Shown here: positions 35,204 to 42,753 of the stretch, one piece after another
How positions within the stretch are numbered: position 1 is the first letter of the stretch
How the letters are laid out: each line of letters starts with the position of its first letter
NCBI RefSeq assembly: GCF_900119315.1
Contig: NZ_LT827010.1
Coordinates: 1,343,501-1,407,500, forward strand
DNA: 64,000 nt
From: Actinoplanes sp. SE50/110
GTDB lineage: Bacteria > Actinomycetota > Actinomycetes > Mycobacteriales > Micromonosporaceae
Reading direction: 5' to 3'
The notes under the pieces: generated by a model
The model's input: only the letters and a program-made list of their open reading frames with translations
Told to the model about the DNA's origin: nothing
Database searches by the model: none
Translations under genes and position numbers: made by a program

Positions 35204-35947
35204 TTATCCGGCCAGGATCAATTCGTAGTCGTAGCCGAAGAACAGGCCGGTCTCGACGACGCCGGACATCTGCTTGAGCCGGGTGTGCGCGTCGTCGGCG
35301 ATCTCGCTGAACCGCAGGTCGAGGGTGAGGTTGCCGCGCTCGGTGATGACCGGGCCGTCCTTGCCCCCGGCCGGGCGCAGGGTGACCTCGTCCAGCCCGG
35401 GAAAGTCCGCCAGCTGCTCGAAGATCAGACTCAACGCGTCCGGGTCGATCTCCACCGGGGCCGCGAAGTTCTGCCCCAGGCGCTCGACGATCTTCGACTG
35501 GTCGACCACGATGAACGCCTTCGGCGCCGCGGCCATCATCAGCTTCTCCCGGTACAGCGCGCCACCGCGGCCCTTGATCAACCGCTTCTTCGGGTCGACC
35601 TCGTCGGCGCCGTCGAAGCACCAGTCGGGGCGCGCCTCGTTCAGCGTCGCGGTGCGCAGGCCCAGCGCGGCGCAGGCGTTGGCCACCTCGATCGAGGTGG
35701 GGATCGCGGTGAACGCGATGCCCTCGGCCGCGGCCCGGGCGGCCAGCGCCTGCAGGGTGAGGAAGCTGGTCGAGCCGGAGCCGATCCCGACGGTCTGCCC
35801 GTCCTGCAGCTCGGCGGCCAGCCGGGCCGCCGCCTCCCGCTTGGCTTCCTCGTTCTTGATGACTCCTGACCAGGTCAGGCCATTGGGGCGGTTCTTCCAC
35901 TGCATGTGTTGGTCAGCCGTTTCCAGAAAGCGACGGTGGTCCCGCAC
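35204..35947 (-). CDS. rpiA: Ribose-5-phosphate isomerase A
   Basis: This protein interconverts ribose-5-phosphate and ribulose-5-phosphate in the pentose phosphate pathway. RpiA blocks in order are VGIGSGSTSFLTLQAL, IPTSIEVANAC, DGADEVDPKKRLIKGRGGAL (with catalytic Asp/Lys residues), LRPAGGKDGPVITERGN and LDLRF. The frame gives 247 residues from ATG 35947. ATG 35905 (MQWKNRPNG) is an alternative, and the family core starts at about KNEEAKREAAARLAAEL, so the true N-terminus is uncertain. The gene starts 7 bp after the stop of the proline-rich gene upstream, so it may be translated by coupling. Confidence 0.92.
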   Translation of the reverse strand: MRDHRRFLETADQHMQWKNRPNGLTWSGVIKNEEAKREAAARLAAELQDGQTVGIGSGSTSFLTLQALAARAAAEGIAFTAIPTSIEVANACAALGLRTATLNEARPDWCFDGADEVDPKKRLIKGRGGALYREKLMMAAAPKAFIVVDQSKIVERLGQNFAAPVEIDPDALSLIFEQLADFPGLDEVTLRPAGGKDGPVITERGNLTLDLRFSEIADDAHTRLKQMSGVVETGLFFGYDYELILAG

Positions 35948-35954
35948 ATCGTAA

Positions 35955-36347
35955 TCAGCGGCGGGGGAGATCCTCCCGGGGAAGCCAGTTGCGGCGGACG
36001 ATCACCAGGTCACGGTCGGCCGCCGCGAGATCCGCCTCGGTGGGCCGGGACGCGTCCCGGGCGCGCAGCGCGGCACCGACACCCACCTGCGACGAGCCGG
36101 AACCGACCAGCCCGCGCAGACCGCGCTCGGCCTCCCGGTCCTCAGCGGCGGCCGGCGCGGCGGGCCGCTTGGCCACGGGGACCGGCGGCGGGCCCGGCGG
36201 CGGCGCGGGCACCGGTCCCGGCGCGGGCACCGTTCCCGCCGCCGGCACCGGGACCGGCGGTGGTCCCGGCACCGGGACGGGCGGCTCGGCCGCAGTGGTG
36301 CCCGACGGTGGGCGGACGCGCCGGCGGCGGCGTTCGGGCTCAGCCAT
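35955..36347 (-). CDS. Proline-rich hypothetical protein
   Basis: This 130-residue protein has a basic start (MAEPERRRRRVRPPSG). A Pro/Val/Gly-rich stretch of about 45 residues follows (repeats of PVPVPGPPP type), then a C-terminal globular-looking segment (REAERGLRGLVGSGSSQVGV, VIVRRNWLPREDLPRR). The C-terminus looks conserved in style, and I cannot name the family. The longer open frame upstream is antisense to nothing useful and overlaps the acetyltransferase gene, so ATG 36347 is chosen. It lies between the acetyltransferase and rpiA on the same strand, with tight spacing on both sides. Confidence 0.68.
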   Translation of the reverse strand: MAEPERRRRRVRPPSGTTAAEPPVPVPGPPPVPVPAAGTVPAPGPVPAPPPGPPPVPVAKRPAAPAAAEDREAERGLRGLVGSGSSQVGVGAALRARDASRPTEADLAAADRDLVIVRRNWLPREDLPRR

Positions 36348-36364
36348 GGTCCCGACGGTACCTC

Positions 36365-37576
36365 TCAGAACGTCTCGGTCACGCTGGGCGCCCGGTGCCA
36401 GCCGAACGCCACGCCCGGATCGTTGGCGGTCAGCTGCCGTACCCGGCCGGCCGCCGCGAGCGCGGACAGCGAGGTGCCGCCCAGGTAGGCCGCGCCCAGA
36501 TCGGTCACCGAGCACACCGTGTCGGCCGGGTCGCCGGTCCGCACGCAGGTCGCCGAATCCGGGCCGCCGGTGAGCCGCCAACGCCCGGCGTTGGCCGGCA
36601 GGACCGGATCGTCGACCTCCAGCACCACGTCGACCGGGGCGGCGTACCGCCGGCCGGCCAGCGCGGCCGGCAGGTCGGTCAGGCGGACGAACAGCGAGTC
36701 GGAGAACTCGGGACCGAGCCGGCGCGGCTCGTCCACCAGGTACTGCAGCGGCTCGTCGACCGCGGCCAGGTCGAAGGTGACGGTGCGGCTCAGATCGATG
36801 CTCAGCAGGAAGCGCCAGAGCGCCAGATACGTCTGCGGGTCGGCGGCGACCACCTCGCGGACCTGCACCTCGCAGGCCGGGCCGTGGGCGGTCGAGCGGG
36901 GCTTGACCCGCCACAGCGCATAACCGGTCGGGCTGCCGTCCGCGCCGTCGTGGACCACCGCGCGCCGCCGGGTGGCGCCGCCACGGTGCGACTCCATGTC
37001 CCGCAGCACGTGGCGCCACCAGCGGTCGTCGCGGTCCGACCAGCCGACCCGCTGCGGGCGGATCGCGTCGTACATCTTGACGAGATCGTCACGCAGGTCG
37101 CCCGGGTCACCCATCCGGAGCCGGCCGGCCGGCCGGTCCGGCAGCCGGACCTCGCGGTTCTCGATCGAGAGCTTGAACCGGTGGGCGGCCAGGCCGTAGC
37201 CGAACCGCGGATAGATCGAGGTCTCGCTCGCCCAGAGCACCGCGATGGGCTCCGGCCCGGCCGCGATCTCGGTGAGCTGGCGGCGCATCAGCGCGGTCAG
37301 GATGCCCCGCCGCCGGTGCGTCGGCAGCACCCCGACGCTGGAGATGTGCGCAGCCGGCAGCACCCCGCCGGGCACCGTGAGATGCCGCGAATGCGTCAGC
37401 GTGTGCCCGGCCACCACGCCCCGGTCGTCGGCGATCAGCGACCGGTCCGGCTCGAAGACCTCGGCCTCGTCCTGTCTGCCCTCGTCGGTGAGATCCTCGT
37501 GGAACACGATGCCGATCAGGTCGCAGACCGCGGGGATGTCGGCGCTGGAACCTCGCCGGATGTCAATGCCGTCCAT
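36365..37576 (-). CDS. Eis-like GNAT N-acetyltransferase
   Basis: This protein of about 403 residues has the three-part Eis layout: an N-terminal GNAT domain, a second GNAT-like domain, and a C-terminal sterol-carrier-like domain. The acetyl-CoA loop is in SSVGVLPTHRRRGILTALM near residue 80. The family block YPRFGYGLA lies near residue 125, and SDSLFVRLTDLPAALAGRRY is in the C-terminal domain. Eis proteins acetylate amines such as aminoglycosides or protein lysines and work as hexamers; the substrate here is unknown. I chose ATG 37576 (MDGIDIRRGSS); a GTG 12 codons upstream is open. It is upstream of the proline-rich gene and rpiA. Confidence 0.88.
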   Translation of the reverse strand: MDGIDIRRGSSADIPAVCDLIGIVFHEDLTDEGRQDEAEVFEPDRSLIADDRGVVAGHTLTHSRHLTVPGGVLPAAHISSVGVLPTHRRRGILTALMRRQLTEIAAGPEPIAVLWASETSIYPRFGYGLAAHRFKLSIENREVRLPDRPAGRLRMGDPGDLRDDLVKMYDAIRPQRVGWSDRDDRWWRHVLRDMESHRGGATRRRAVVHDGADGSPTGYALWRVKPRSTAHGPACEVQVREVVAADPQTYLALWRFLLSIDLSRTVTFDLAAVDEPLQYLVDEPRRLGPEFSDSLFVRLTDLPAALAGRRYAAPVDVVLEVDDPVLPANAGRWRLTGGPDSATCVRTGDPADTVCSVTDLGAAYLGGTSLSALAAAGRVRQLTANDPGVAFGWHRAPSVTETF

Positions 37577-37678
37577 GGAGCTTGTGTAACGGACCGTCGT
37601 GGTTCCGGCCACCTATTTGCGCGCTCGTTACTCTCGGAACTGACGGCCGTCCGGCCGCTCACAGGCGAGAGGGGAATC

Positions 37679-38290
37679 ATGCCGGAGCAACCGCAGTGGT
37701 CGGAGCGGACGCTCGACATGCCGCCGCAGGATCCGTGGGCCGATCAGCCCACGTCGCCGGTGCACGAGTTCGACGCCACCCAGCCGACGCCGGTCAGCCC
37801 GCACCCGCCGGCGAGCCCGCAGTCACCGTTCAGCCAGGGGCGCGCGCAGGTCAACCCGCGCGTGCACCGTGAGCCTGAGCCGACCGCGACCCACGAGCCG
37901 ACCGGCACCGGCTGGCCCGGCGCGCAGCCGCCGCGTCCGCGCCACAGCCTGCGCTGGCACGTGGACCAGCTACGTCGGGGCGGCGAGTGGAGCACCGCGG
38001 CCGCGCTGTTCGTCTTCGTCTGCTGGGGCATCTGGGCGCTGTCCGGCAGCGGTTCGCTGTCCCTCCCGCTGACCGCCCTGCTGCTCACGCTGCTGGTCGG
38101 GGTCGGCGTGTTCGCACTCGCCCGGCTGGTCGGACGCCTGGTGCTGGAGCGGTACCTGAACCGGACGCGGCACACCGCCCGCGGCGCGCACCTCGTGTCC
38201 GGACTGTTCCTGGTCGTCGCCGGCTTCGCCTTCCTGCACCAGACCGAATGGGTGATGACGGCCTTCGACTGGGTCAAGCACGTGTTCTGA
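37679..38290 (+). CDS. Membrane protein with disordered N-terminus, hypothetical
   Basis: This 203-residue protein starts with about 95 residues of Pro/Gln/Ser/Thr-rich sequence (MPPQDPWADQP, HPPASPQSPF). Three membrane spans follow (about 105-121, 127-151, 168-185). No enzyme motif is visible. ATG 37679 follows gcgagagggg, a good ribosome binding site. A longer upstream frame is antisense to the acetyltransferase. It lies 27 bp before the glycosyltransferase gene on the same strand. Confidence 0.75.
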   Translation: MPEQPQWSERTLDMPPQDPWADQPTSPVHEFDATQPTPVSPHPPASPQSPFSQGRAQVNPRVHREPEPTATHEPTGTGWPGAQPPRPRHSLRWHVDQLRRGGEWSTAAALFVFVCWGIWALSGSGSLSLPLTALLLTLLVGVGVFALARLVGRLVLERYLNRTRHTARGAHLVSGLFLVVAGFAFLHQTEWVMTAFDWVKHVF

Positions 38291-38317
38291 GCCCGGATCG
38301 GGGTATTGCGCGGGCTC

Positions 38318-39214
38318 GTGAGAGATCCACGGGTCGGCGTCGTCGTCATCACCTGGCAGCGGCGCGAGGAGGCGCTGGCCTGCGTCGAGCGGCTGCTGGC
38401 CCTGCCCGAGCAGCCGCCCGTCGTGCTGGTCGACAACGGCTCGACGGACGGGACCGCCGGCGCGGTCCGCGCTGCCTTTCCCCAGGTCGACGTCATCGCC
38501 GCGGGCCGCAACCTGGGCGCGGTCGGTCGCAATCTGGGGGTCCGCCGGTTGACCACCCCGTACGTGGCTTTCTGCGACGACGACACGTGGTGGCGGCCCG
38601 GCTCGCTCGCCCGTGCCGCCGACCTGCTCGACGCCCACCCGCGGCTGGCCGTGGTCAACGCCCGGATCGTGGTCGAGCCGTCCGGCGCCGAGGACCCGAT
38701 CGTCGCCGAGCTGCGCGACTCACCGGTGCCCGCCCCGGACTGGCTGCCCGGCCCGGCGCTGGGCAGCTTCCTGGCCGGCGCCTCGGTGCTGCGGCGCGAC
38801 GCGTTCCAGCAGGCCGGCGGGTTCAGCGCCCGGCTCTGGCTGGGCGGTGAGGAGGAGCTGCTCGCCACCGACCTGGTCAGCGCCGGCTGGGAACTCTGCT
38901 ACCGCGAGGATCTGACCGTGCACCACCACGCGTCGAAACTGCGGGACGCCACCCACCGGCGGCGGGTCGGGCTGCGCAACACCCTCTGGTTCACCTGGCT
39001 GCGGCGACCGCTGGCCCCCGCCGTACGCCGGACCCTCTTTCTGGCCCGGACCGTGCCCCGCGACCGGACCTCGCTGCTCGCGGCCTGCGACGCGGCCCGC
39101 GGCCTGGGCTGGCTGCTCGCCGAGCGGCGGGCCCGCCCGCACCGGGTCGAGGTGCGCCTCGCGTCGTTGGACGAGGCGCAGCGGCGCTCGGCGGCCCGTC
39201 GATACGTCGGCTGA
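38318..39214 (+). CDS. Glycosyltransferase family 2
   Basis: This protein of about 298 residues has the GT-A fold. It contains VGVVVITWQRREEALACVE at the N-terminus, the nucleotide-sugar motif VDNGSTDGT, and the DxD-like FCDDDTWW near residue 90. The acceptor-side block WLGGEEELLATDLVSAGW lies near residue 175. It likely adds a sugar to a lipid, protein or polysaccharide acceptor; which one is not clear. GTG 38318 is chosen. TTG 38306 is four codons upstream and closer to ggggt. No sugar-biosynthesis genes are adjacent. Confidence 0.88.
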   Translation: MRDPRVGVVVITWQRREEALACVERLLALPEQPPVVLVDNGSTDGTAGAVRAAFPQVDVIAAGRNLGAVGRNLGVRRLTTPYVAFCDDDTWWRPGSLARAADLLDAHPRLAVVNARIVVEPSGAEDPIVAELRDSPVPAPDWLPGPALGSFLAGASVLRRDAFQQAGGFSARLWLGGEEELLATDLVSAGWELCYREDLTVHHHASKLRDATHRRRVGLRNTLWFTWLRRPLAPAVRRTLFLARTVPRDRTSLLAACDAARGLGWLLAERRARPHRVEVRLASLDEAQRRSAARRYVG

Positions 39215-39218
39215 CCCG

Positions 39219-39317
39219 TCACCCCCGCCCGCGGCGCCGATCCCGGGCCGCGAGCCAGATGGCCGTCCCGCTCATCGCCGTCCCCAGTCCGAGAAGGATG
39301 AACCAGAACACCGTCAT
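39219..39317 (-). CDS. Candidate 32-residue membrane microprotein
   Basis: This short frame encodes MTVFWFILLGLGTAMSGTAI and then WLAARDRRRG. It is a single hydrophobic segment of about 20 residues followed by a strongly basic tail, the normal topology of small membrane proteins. Third positions are mostly G or C. No clear ribosome binding site precedes the ATG. It lies between the glycosyltransferase stop and the SRPBCC stop, where no other gene fits. Function unknown; conservation in relatives would be decisive. Confidence 0.42.
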   Translation of the reverse strand: MTVFWFILLGLGTAMSGTAIWLAARDRRRGRG

Positions 39318-39372
39318 GCCCGGAATGTAGCGGGACGGCCCCCATCGCGCAGGACCGTCCCGGACGGCTGGA

Positions 39373-39879
39373 TCAGGCGTCAGCCAGCACCTTGCCGGTC
39401 TCCAGCAACGACTTGAGGTCGCTGAGCACCCACGCCCAGCCGCCGCCGCCCTCGGCCGCCGGGTCCGGGTTGCCGGACACCATGGCGCCCACCGCCGGCG
39501 CGTCCGTCACGTCGTGCGTGATGGTCACCCGGCAGACACCGGGCGCCGAATCCTCGATCTCGTAGGTCAGCGTGGTGAACCCCTCGGCCGCGGTGCCCGG
39601 ATCCATCAGCATCCGCCAGGTCTGCACGAGCCGGCGCGGGGCCTCCGCCTCCAGCACCTCGCCGTCCAGAATCGGGTCGGGCAGCTCGAATCCCTGCGCC
39701 GCGGCGTAGTCCAGCATCCCCTGGTTGGCCGTGGAGTGGTATCGGCCGCCCTTGGTCAGCTCGAAGTACTGCGGGGTGGCATAGCCGTACTTCGCGTTCC
39801 ACTCCGGGTCGGTGATCGCCTGCCAGATCCGCTCCGGCGTGGCTTTGATCCAGATCCGGAACACCTTGGTCTCGCTCAT
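39373..39879 (-). CDS. SRPBCC (AHSA1-type) protein
   Basis: This 168-residue START-fold protein has the activator-of-Hsp90/AHSA1-like pattern: FRIWIKATPERIWQAITDPE at the N-terminus, LTKGGRYHS, RLVQTWRMLMDP and GWAWVLSDLKSLLETG at the end. The fold has a hydrophobic ligand cavity. In actinobacteria it is very often paired with an ArsR regulator, as here. The ATG overlaps the ArsR stop by 4 bp (ATGA), so the pair is translationally coupled and under the ArsR operator. The ligand is unknown. Confidence 0.9.
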   Translation of the reverse strand: MSETKVFRIWIKATPERIWQAITDPEWNAKYGYATPQYFELTKGGRYHSTANQGMLDYAAAQGFELPDPILDGEVLEAEAPRRLVQTWRMLMDPGTAAEGFTTLTYEIEDSAPGVCRVTITHDVTDAPAVGAMVSGNPDPAAEGGGGWAWVLSDLKSLLETGKVLADA

Positions 39880-40196
39880 GACTCCTCCTCCAGCGTGCGC
39901 TTCAGGTCGATGAGGGTGGTGATCTGGTGCTCGGTGTACTTGTCGATCCACCGGTCGTGGATCTGCCGGATCGGCACCGGATTGAGAAAGTGCAGCTTCT
40001 CCCGGCCCGACCGGCGGGTGACGACGAGTCCCGCCTCCTCCAGCACCCGCAGATGCTTGGCGACGCCGAAGCGCGTCATCTCCAGCTCGGTCTCCAGCTC
40101 GGTGAGCGTGCGACCGTCCCGCACGAACAGCAGATCGAGCAGAAAGCGACGGCTCGGGTCGGCCAGCGCCTTGAACACCCGATCGTCGTCCGTCAT
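39876..40196 (-). CDS. ArsR family transcriptional regulator (paired with SRPBCC gene)
   Basis: This 106-residue winged-helix regulator has DRVFKALADPSRRFLLDLLF at the N-terminus, the recognition helix in MTRFGVAKHLRVLEEAGLVV, and the wing VTRRSGREKLHFLNP. There are no cysteine metal sites, so it probably senses something other than arsenic-type metals, as in other ArsR-SRPBCC pairs. An inverted repeat lies inside the promoter directly upstream, suggesting autorepression of the two-gene operon. The likely transcription start is at or next to the ATG, with no ribosome binding site, so translation may be leaderless. Confidence 0.9.
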   Translation of the reverse strand: MTDDDRVFKALADPSRRFLLDLLFVRDGRTLTELETELEMTRFGVAKHLRVLEEAGLVVTRRSGREKLHFLNPVPIRQIHDRWIDKYTEHQITTLIDLKRTLEEES

Positions 40197-40203
40197 GACG
40201 CAA

Positions 40204-40232
40204 AGTTATGTGACCATCCGGTCACATGTCAA
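40204..40232 (-). promoter_or_regulatory. Near-consensus promoter of the ArsR-SRPBCC operon
   Basis: On the minus strand a perfect TTGACA (40227-40232) is followed by a 17-bp spacer and ATAACT (40204-40209). The transcription start would fall at about the ATG of the ArsR gene (40196), so the mRNA is probably leaderless. Perfect TTGACA boxes are rare in this GC-rich DNA. Confidence 0.75.
40208..40227. promoter_or_regulatory. ArsR operator: perfect inverted repeat ATGTGACC-N4-GGTCACAT
   Basis: Two perfect 8-bp arms (40208-40215 and 40220-40227) fill the spacer between the -35 and -10 boxes. A bound ArsR dimer there would block RNA polymerase. Assignment to this ArsR is inference from position. 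Confidence 0.75.
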
Positions 40233-40423
40233 GCTCCCGGCGGCGAGGCGCCCAGCGTTTCGCGAGGTCGGACGCGCCGCCGTCGTCTTCACCGACCCGT
40301 CGACGCCACCCCGTGGCCGTCCCACGCTCCCGGCCCGGCGAGCGTGATCGCCGACCTGATGCGCCGCGGCCGGCCGGCGCCACCCACTCTGGATCGAGGC
40401 GGTCCGCATTCCGGACGATCCGC

Positions 40424-41288
40424 TCACTCCCGTACCGGGGGTCGGGTCGCGGTGGCGTGAAGGTGTGCCAGCCGGTCACCCCGTCCGGGAACGGTGCGGC
40501 GCGGGCCTCCGGCTGCCGGACGGGTAAGCCGGGTCGAGGGGGAGGGGCTCGCCGTTCATGCCGACGGCGGGCATGGTGTCGCGCCCGTCCAGCGCGGTGC
40601 TCAGCGATGTGCCGACCGTCATGCCGTCGGCGGAGCGGGCGAGGATCCGGTCCGCGCCGGCCCGCACTCCGGCCTCGCGCAGCAGCGCGGCCGGCGGCGC
40701 CCCGAGGCCACGGGCCGTGCCGGCGACCTCACCGGAGACACCGGTGAGGGTGATGTCGCGTTCGATCAGTGGCCGGCGCAGCAGGTCGGCCGGCGACAGG
40801 TCGACTATGCCGTGGATGCGCAGCCGGCACTCGCCGCAGCGATGCGTGGCACAGTCAGCGCCGTGTCCACCCGGTAGAGGTGCCCGGTGGTGGTGAGCGG
40901 TCGGGGCGCCCCGCCGTCGGGCACGGGGCGGGCCGGCGCCGGCAGCCGGATCGCTGCGCGGAATTGCGCGGCCGGGTCAGCGTCGCCGCCACCCCGGCCG
41001 CCCGGGGAACGGTTCCGCCCGCGATCGCGGGCGGGCGCCACCGCTTCGCCGTCAGCCCGGTCGCCGCCGCGAGCAGGGTCGGCCAGGGCGGTCGCGGCGA
41101 GCAGGGCCGGCTTGTCGGGGACGCCCCACCCGCGTACCGCGAAATCCTTGACGGCGACCGGAGCGGCGTCGATCACCGCGACCGGCGGTGAGCCTGCCGG
41201 GTCGCGGCTGCGAGGAGTTCCGCGGCCGCGACCCGGTGGTGGCCGCGACGATCCCGCTGATCGTCGCGGCCGGTTTGCCGCCGGTCAC
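40424..41288 (-). pseudogene. Decayed molybdopterin-dependent (sulfite oxidase-like) oxidoreductase
   Basis: Pieces of one protein are found in order in different minus-strand frames. They are KPAATISGIVAATTG (start, near 41288), VIDAAPVAVKDFAVRGWGVP with DKPALLAATAL, LYRVDTALTVPRIAAAS, then after a frameshift near 40830 CRLRIHGIVDL, LLRRPLIERDITLTGVSGEV, SADGMTVG and VGMNGEPLPLD. After a large loss, the C-terminal remnant PFPDGVTGWHTFT ends in a shifted frame at 40424. This is the N-terminal membrane domain plus catalytic domain of the oxidoreductases often found beside SigK/fasciclin genes. The molybdenum-ligand cysteine (expected LTCVS) reads Gly at 40740-40742. Its start overlaps the fasciclin stop (GTGA), so it was the last gene of that operon. 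Confidence 0.82.
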
Positions 41289-41929
41289 TTCTTCGGCATC
41301 AGGACGGAGTCGATGATGTAGACGTTGGCATTCGCGGTCTGCACGTTGCCGCAGATCACCGAGGCGGTGCCGTCGACCTTGAAGTCTTCGCCGCTGCCGG
41401 TGACGGTGAGCTTGCCACCCTGCAGGGTCTCGTGGCTGCCGGCCAGGTCGGCGGGGGTGAGCTTCCCCTTGGCCACGTGGTAGGTGAGGATGCTGGTCAG
41501 CGTCTTCTTGTCGGCGAGGACCTTCTTCAGCGTCGCCTCCGGGATCTTGGCGAAGGCGTCGTTGGTGGGCGCGAAGACGGTGATCCCGTCAGCCGAGTTC
41601 AGCGAGTCGACGAGCCCGGCCTGCTTGACCGCGCTGACCAGGGTGGACAGCAGCGGGTTGCCGGAGGCGGCGGTCGCGACCGGCACCTTGGCCATGGCCT
41701 GGAAGCTGCCCGCGTTCGACGGGTCGGCGGGCACCGCGGCGCAGCCGGGACCGAAGTTGACCGTCGGGTCGGTGGCCATGCTCGGGGCCGCGCTGGGCAT
41801 GGCGGCGGTGGTCGCCGGGGCCGCCGCCGTGCCGCTGCCGCTGTTGCTGTCCGAGTCACTCCCGCAGGCCGCCAACGAGATCGCGAAGACGGTCGCGGCG
41901 GCCAGGGCGGTGAGCTTCGTTGCGCGCAT
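41285..41929 (-). CDS. Fasciclin domain lipoprotein (MPT70/MPT83-like)
   Basis: This 214-residue lipoprotein has a signal peptide ending in a lipobox (ISLAAC, Cys22). A Ser/Thr/Ala linker follows, then one FAS1 domain with GLVDSLNSADGITVFAPTND (H1 box), AFAKIPEATLKKVL, ILTYHVAKGKL (H2/YH motif) and NVYIIDSVLMPK. It resembles the mycobacterial antigens MPT70/MPT83, targets of SigK. The protein is anchored outside the membrane and may mediate adhesion or redox-related functions. A SigK-type promoter lies at 41966-41992 and a strong ribosome binding site (taggagg) precedes ATG 41929. Confidence 0.93.
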   Translation of the reverse strand: MRATKLTALAAATVFAISLAACGSDSDSNSGSGTAAAPATTAAMPSAAPSMATDPTVNFGPGCAAVPADPSNAGSFQAMAKVPVATAASGNPLLSTLVSAVKQAGLVDSLNSADGITVFAPTNDAFAKIPEATLKKVLADKKTLTSILTYHVAKGKLTPADLAGSHETLQGGKLTVTGSGEDFKVDGTASVICGNVQTANANVYIIDSVLMPKK

Positions 41930-41965
41930 GGTTTTGTTCCTCCTATATCGGGACCTTCACCCCGT

Positions 41966-41992
41966 ATTCGGTGCGAACCATGCCGCGGATGG
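41966..41992 (-). promoter_or_regulatory. SigK-type promoter of the fasciclin gene
   Basis: The minus strand reads CCATCC (41987-41992), 15 bp, CCGAAT (41966-41971). This equals the SigK consensus I remember from Mycobacterium (CCATCC and CCGAAT). It lies about 37 bp before the fasciclin ATG. Confidence 0.75.
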
Positions 41993-42000
41993 GTCGGATC

Positions 42001-42753
42001 TCAGATTGTTTTCACGCCGGCCACCATGTCGGTCGGCCGGGCCGAACCCCCGGGCGGCTCCTCGGAGACGCCGACGACCTCGGCGGACGACATGCGCTCG
42101 ACGATCTTCACGACCGAGGACTGGCCGACCGGAAGGGCGCCCTCGTCCACCGGCACCCGGGAACGGACCGTCCAGAGCTGGTACACCCGCCCGCCGCTGG
42201 GTGGACCGTCAGCCGCGAGGGTGACCACGCCGGCGTCGCGCAGCCGGGAGTACGCCACGGTCACCCGTCCGCCGTCCCGCAGCTGCTCGCCGCGCAGCAC
42301 CACGTCGGGGGAGCCGAGGATGGCCCGGACCCGTGCCTGCAGGTCACGGTCGGCCTCGGCGGCGGCCCGCTCATCGCGTACGCGCTGATCCTGGATCGTG
42401 TAGACCGCCGTGCCGGCCCCGGCGGCCGCGACCACGACGGCGGCCGCGGCACTGAACAGCTGGCGCCGGGACATCCGGGCCCGCGTCGCGGCCCGTTCGC
42501 GGGACGGCGTCGCCGCGGTCAGCGGCGGCGCCTGCCGGGTCGTCGCGATCGCGGCGAGCACGTTCTCCCGCAGCCGCGGCGGCGGCGCCGACCAGGTGCT
42601 GTCGGCCAGCCGCGCGGTCGTCTCGCGGAGCTCGGCCACTTCGATCCGGCAGGCCTCGCAATCGCCGATGTGCCGCTCGAAGGCGGCGCGTTCCAGATCG
42701 TCCACCGAGTCGAGCGCGTATGCGCCGACCAGCGAATGAATGTCCGCGATCAT
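42001..42753 (-). CDS. rskA: Anti-sigma-K factor RskA
   Basis: This 250-residue membrane protein has a cytoplasmic zinc anti-sigma domain (HIGDCEAC: His28, Cys32, Cys35). One membrane span follows (about 95-118, FSAAAAVVVAAAGAGTAVYT), then an extracytoplasmic RskA domain (GGRVYQLWTV, MVAGVK). It holds SigK inactive until it is cut by regulated proteolysis. The ATG overlaps the sigK stop (ATGA), so both are made together. The gene order sigK-rskA matches the mycobacterial locus. Confidence 0.93.
   Translation of the reverse strand: MIADIHSLVGAYALDSVDDLERAAFERHIGDCEACRIEVAELRETTARLADSTWSAPPPRLRENVLAAIATTRQAPPLTAATPSRERAATRARMSRRQLFSAAAAVVVAAAGAGTAVYTIQDQRVRDERAAAEADRDLQARVRAILGSPDVVLRGEQLRDGGRVTVAYSRLRDAGVVTLAADGPPSGGRVYQLWTVRSRVPVDEGALPVGQSSVVKIVERMSSAEVVGVSEEPPGGSARPTDMVAGVKTI

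Noticed and set aside
40805..41176. A free-standing 123-residue minus-strand gene
   Set aside because: Its sequence is a fragment of the decayed molybdopterin oxidoreductase and joins to fragments in other frames on both sides.
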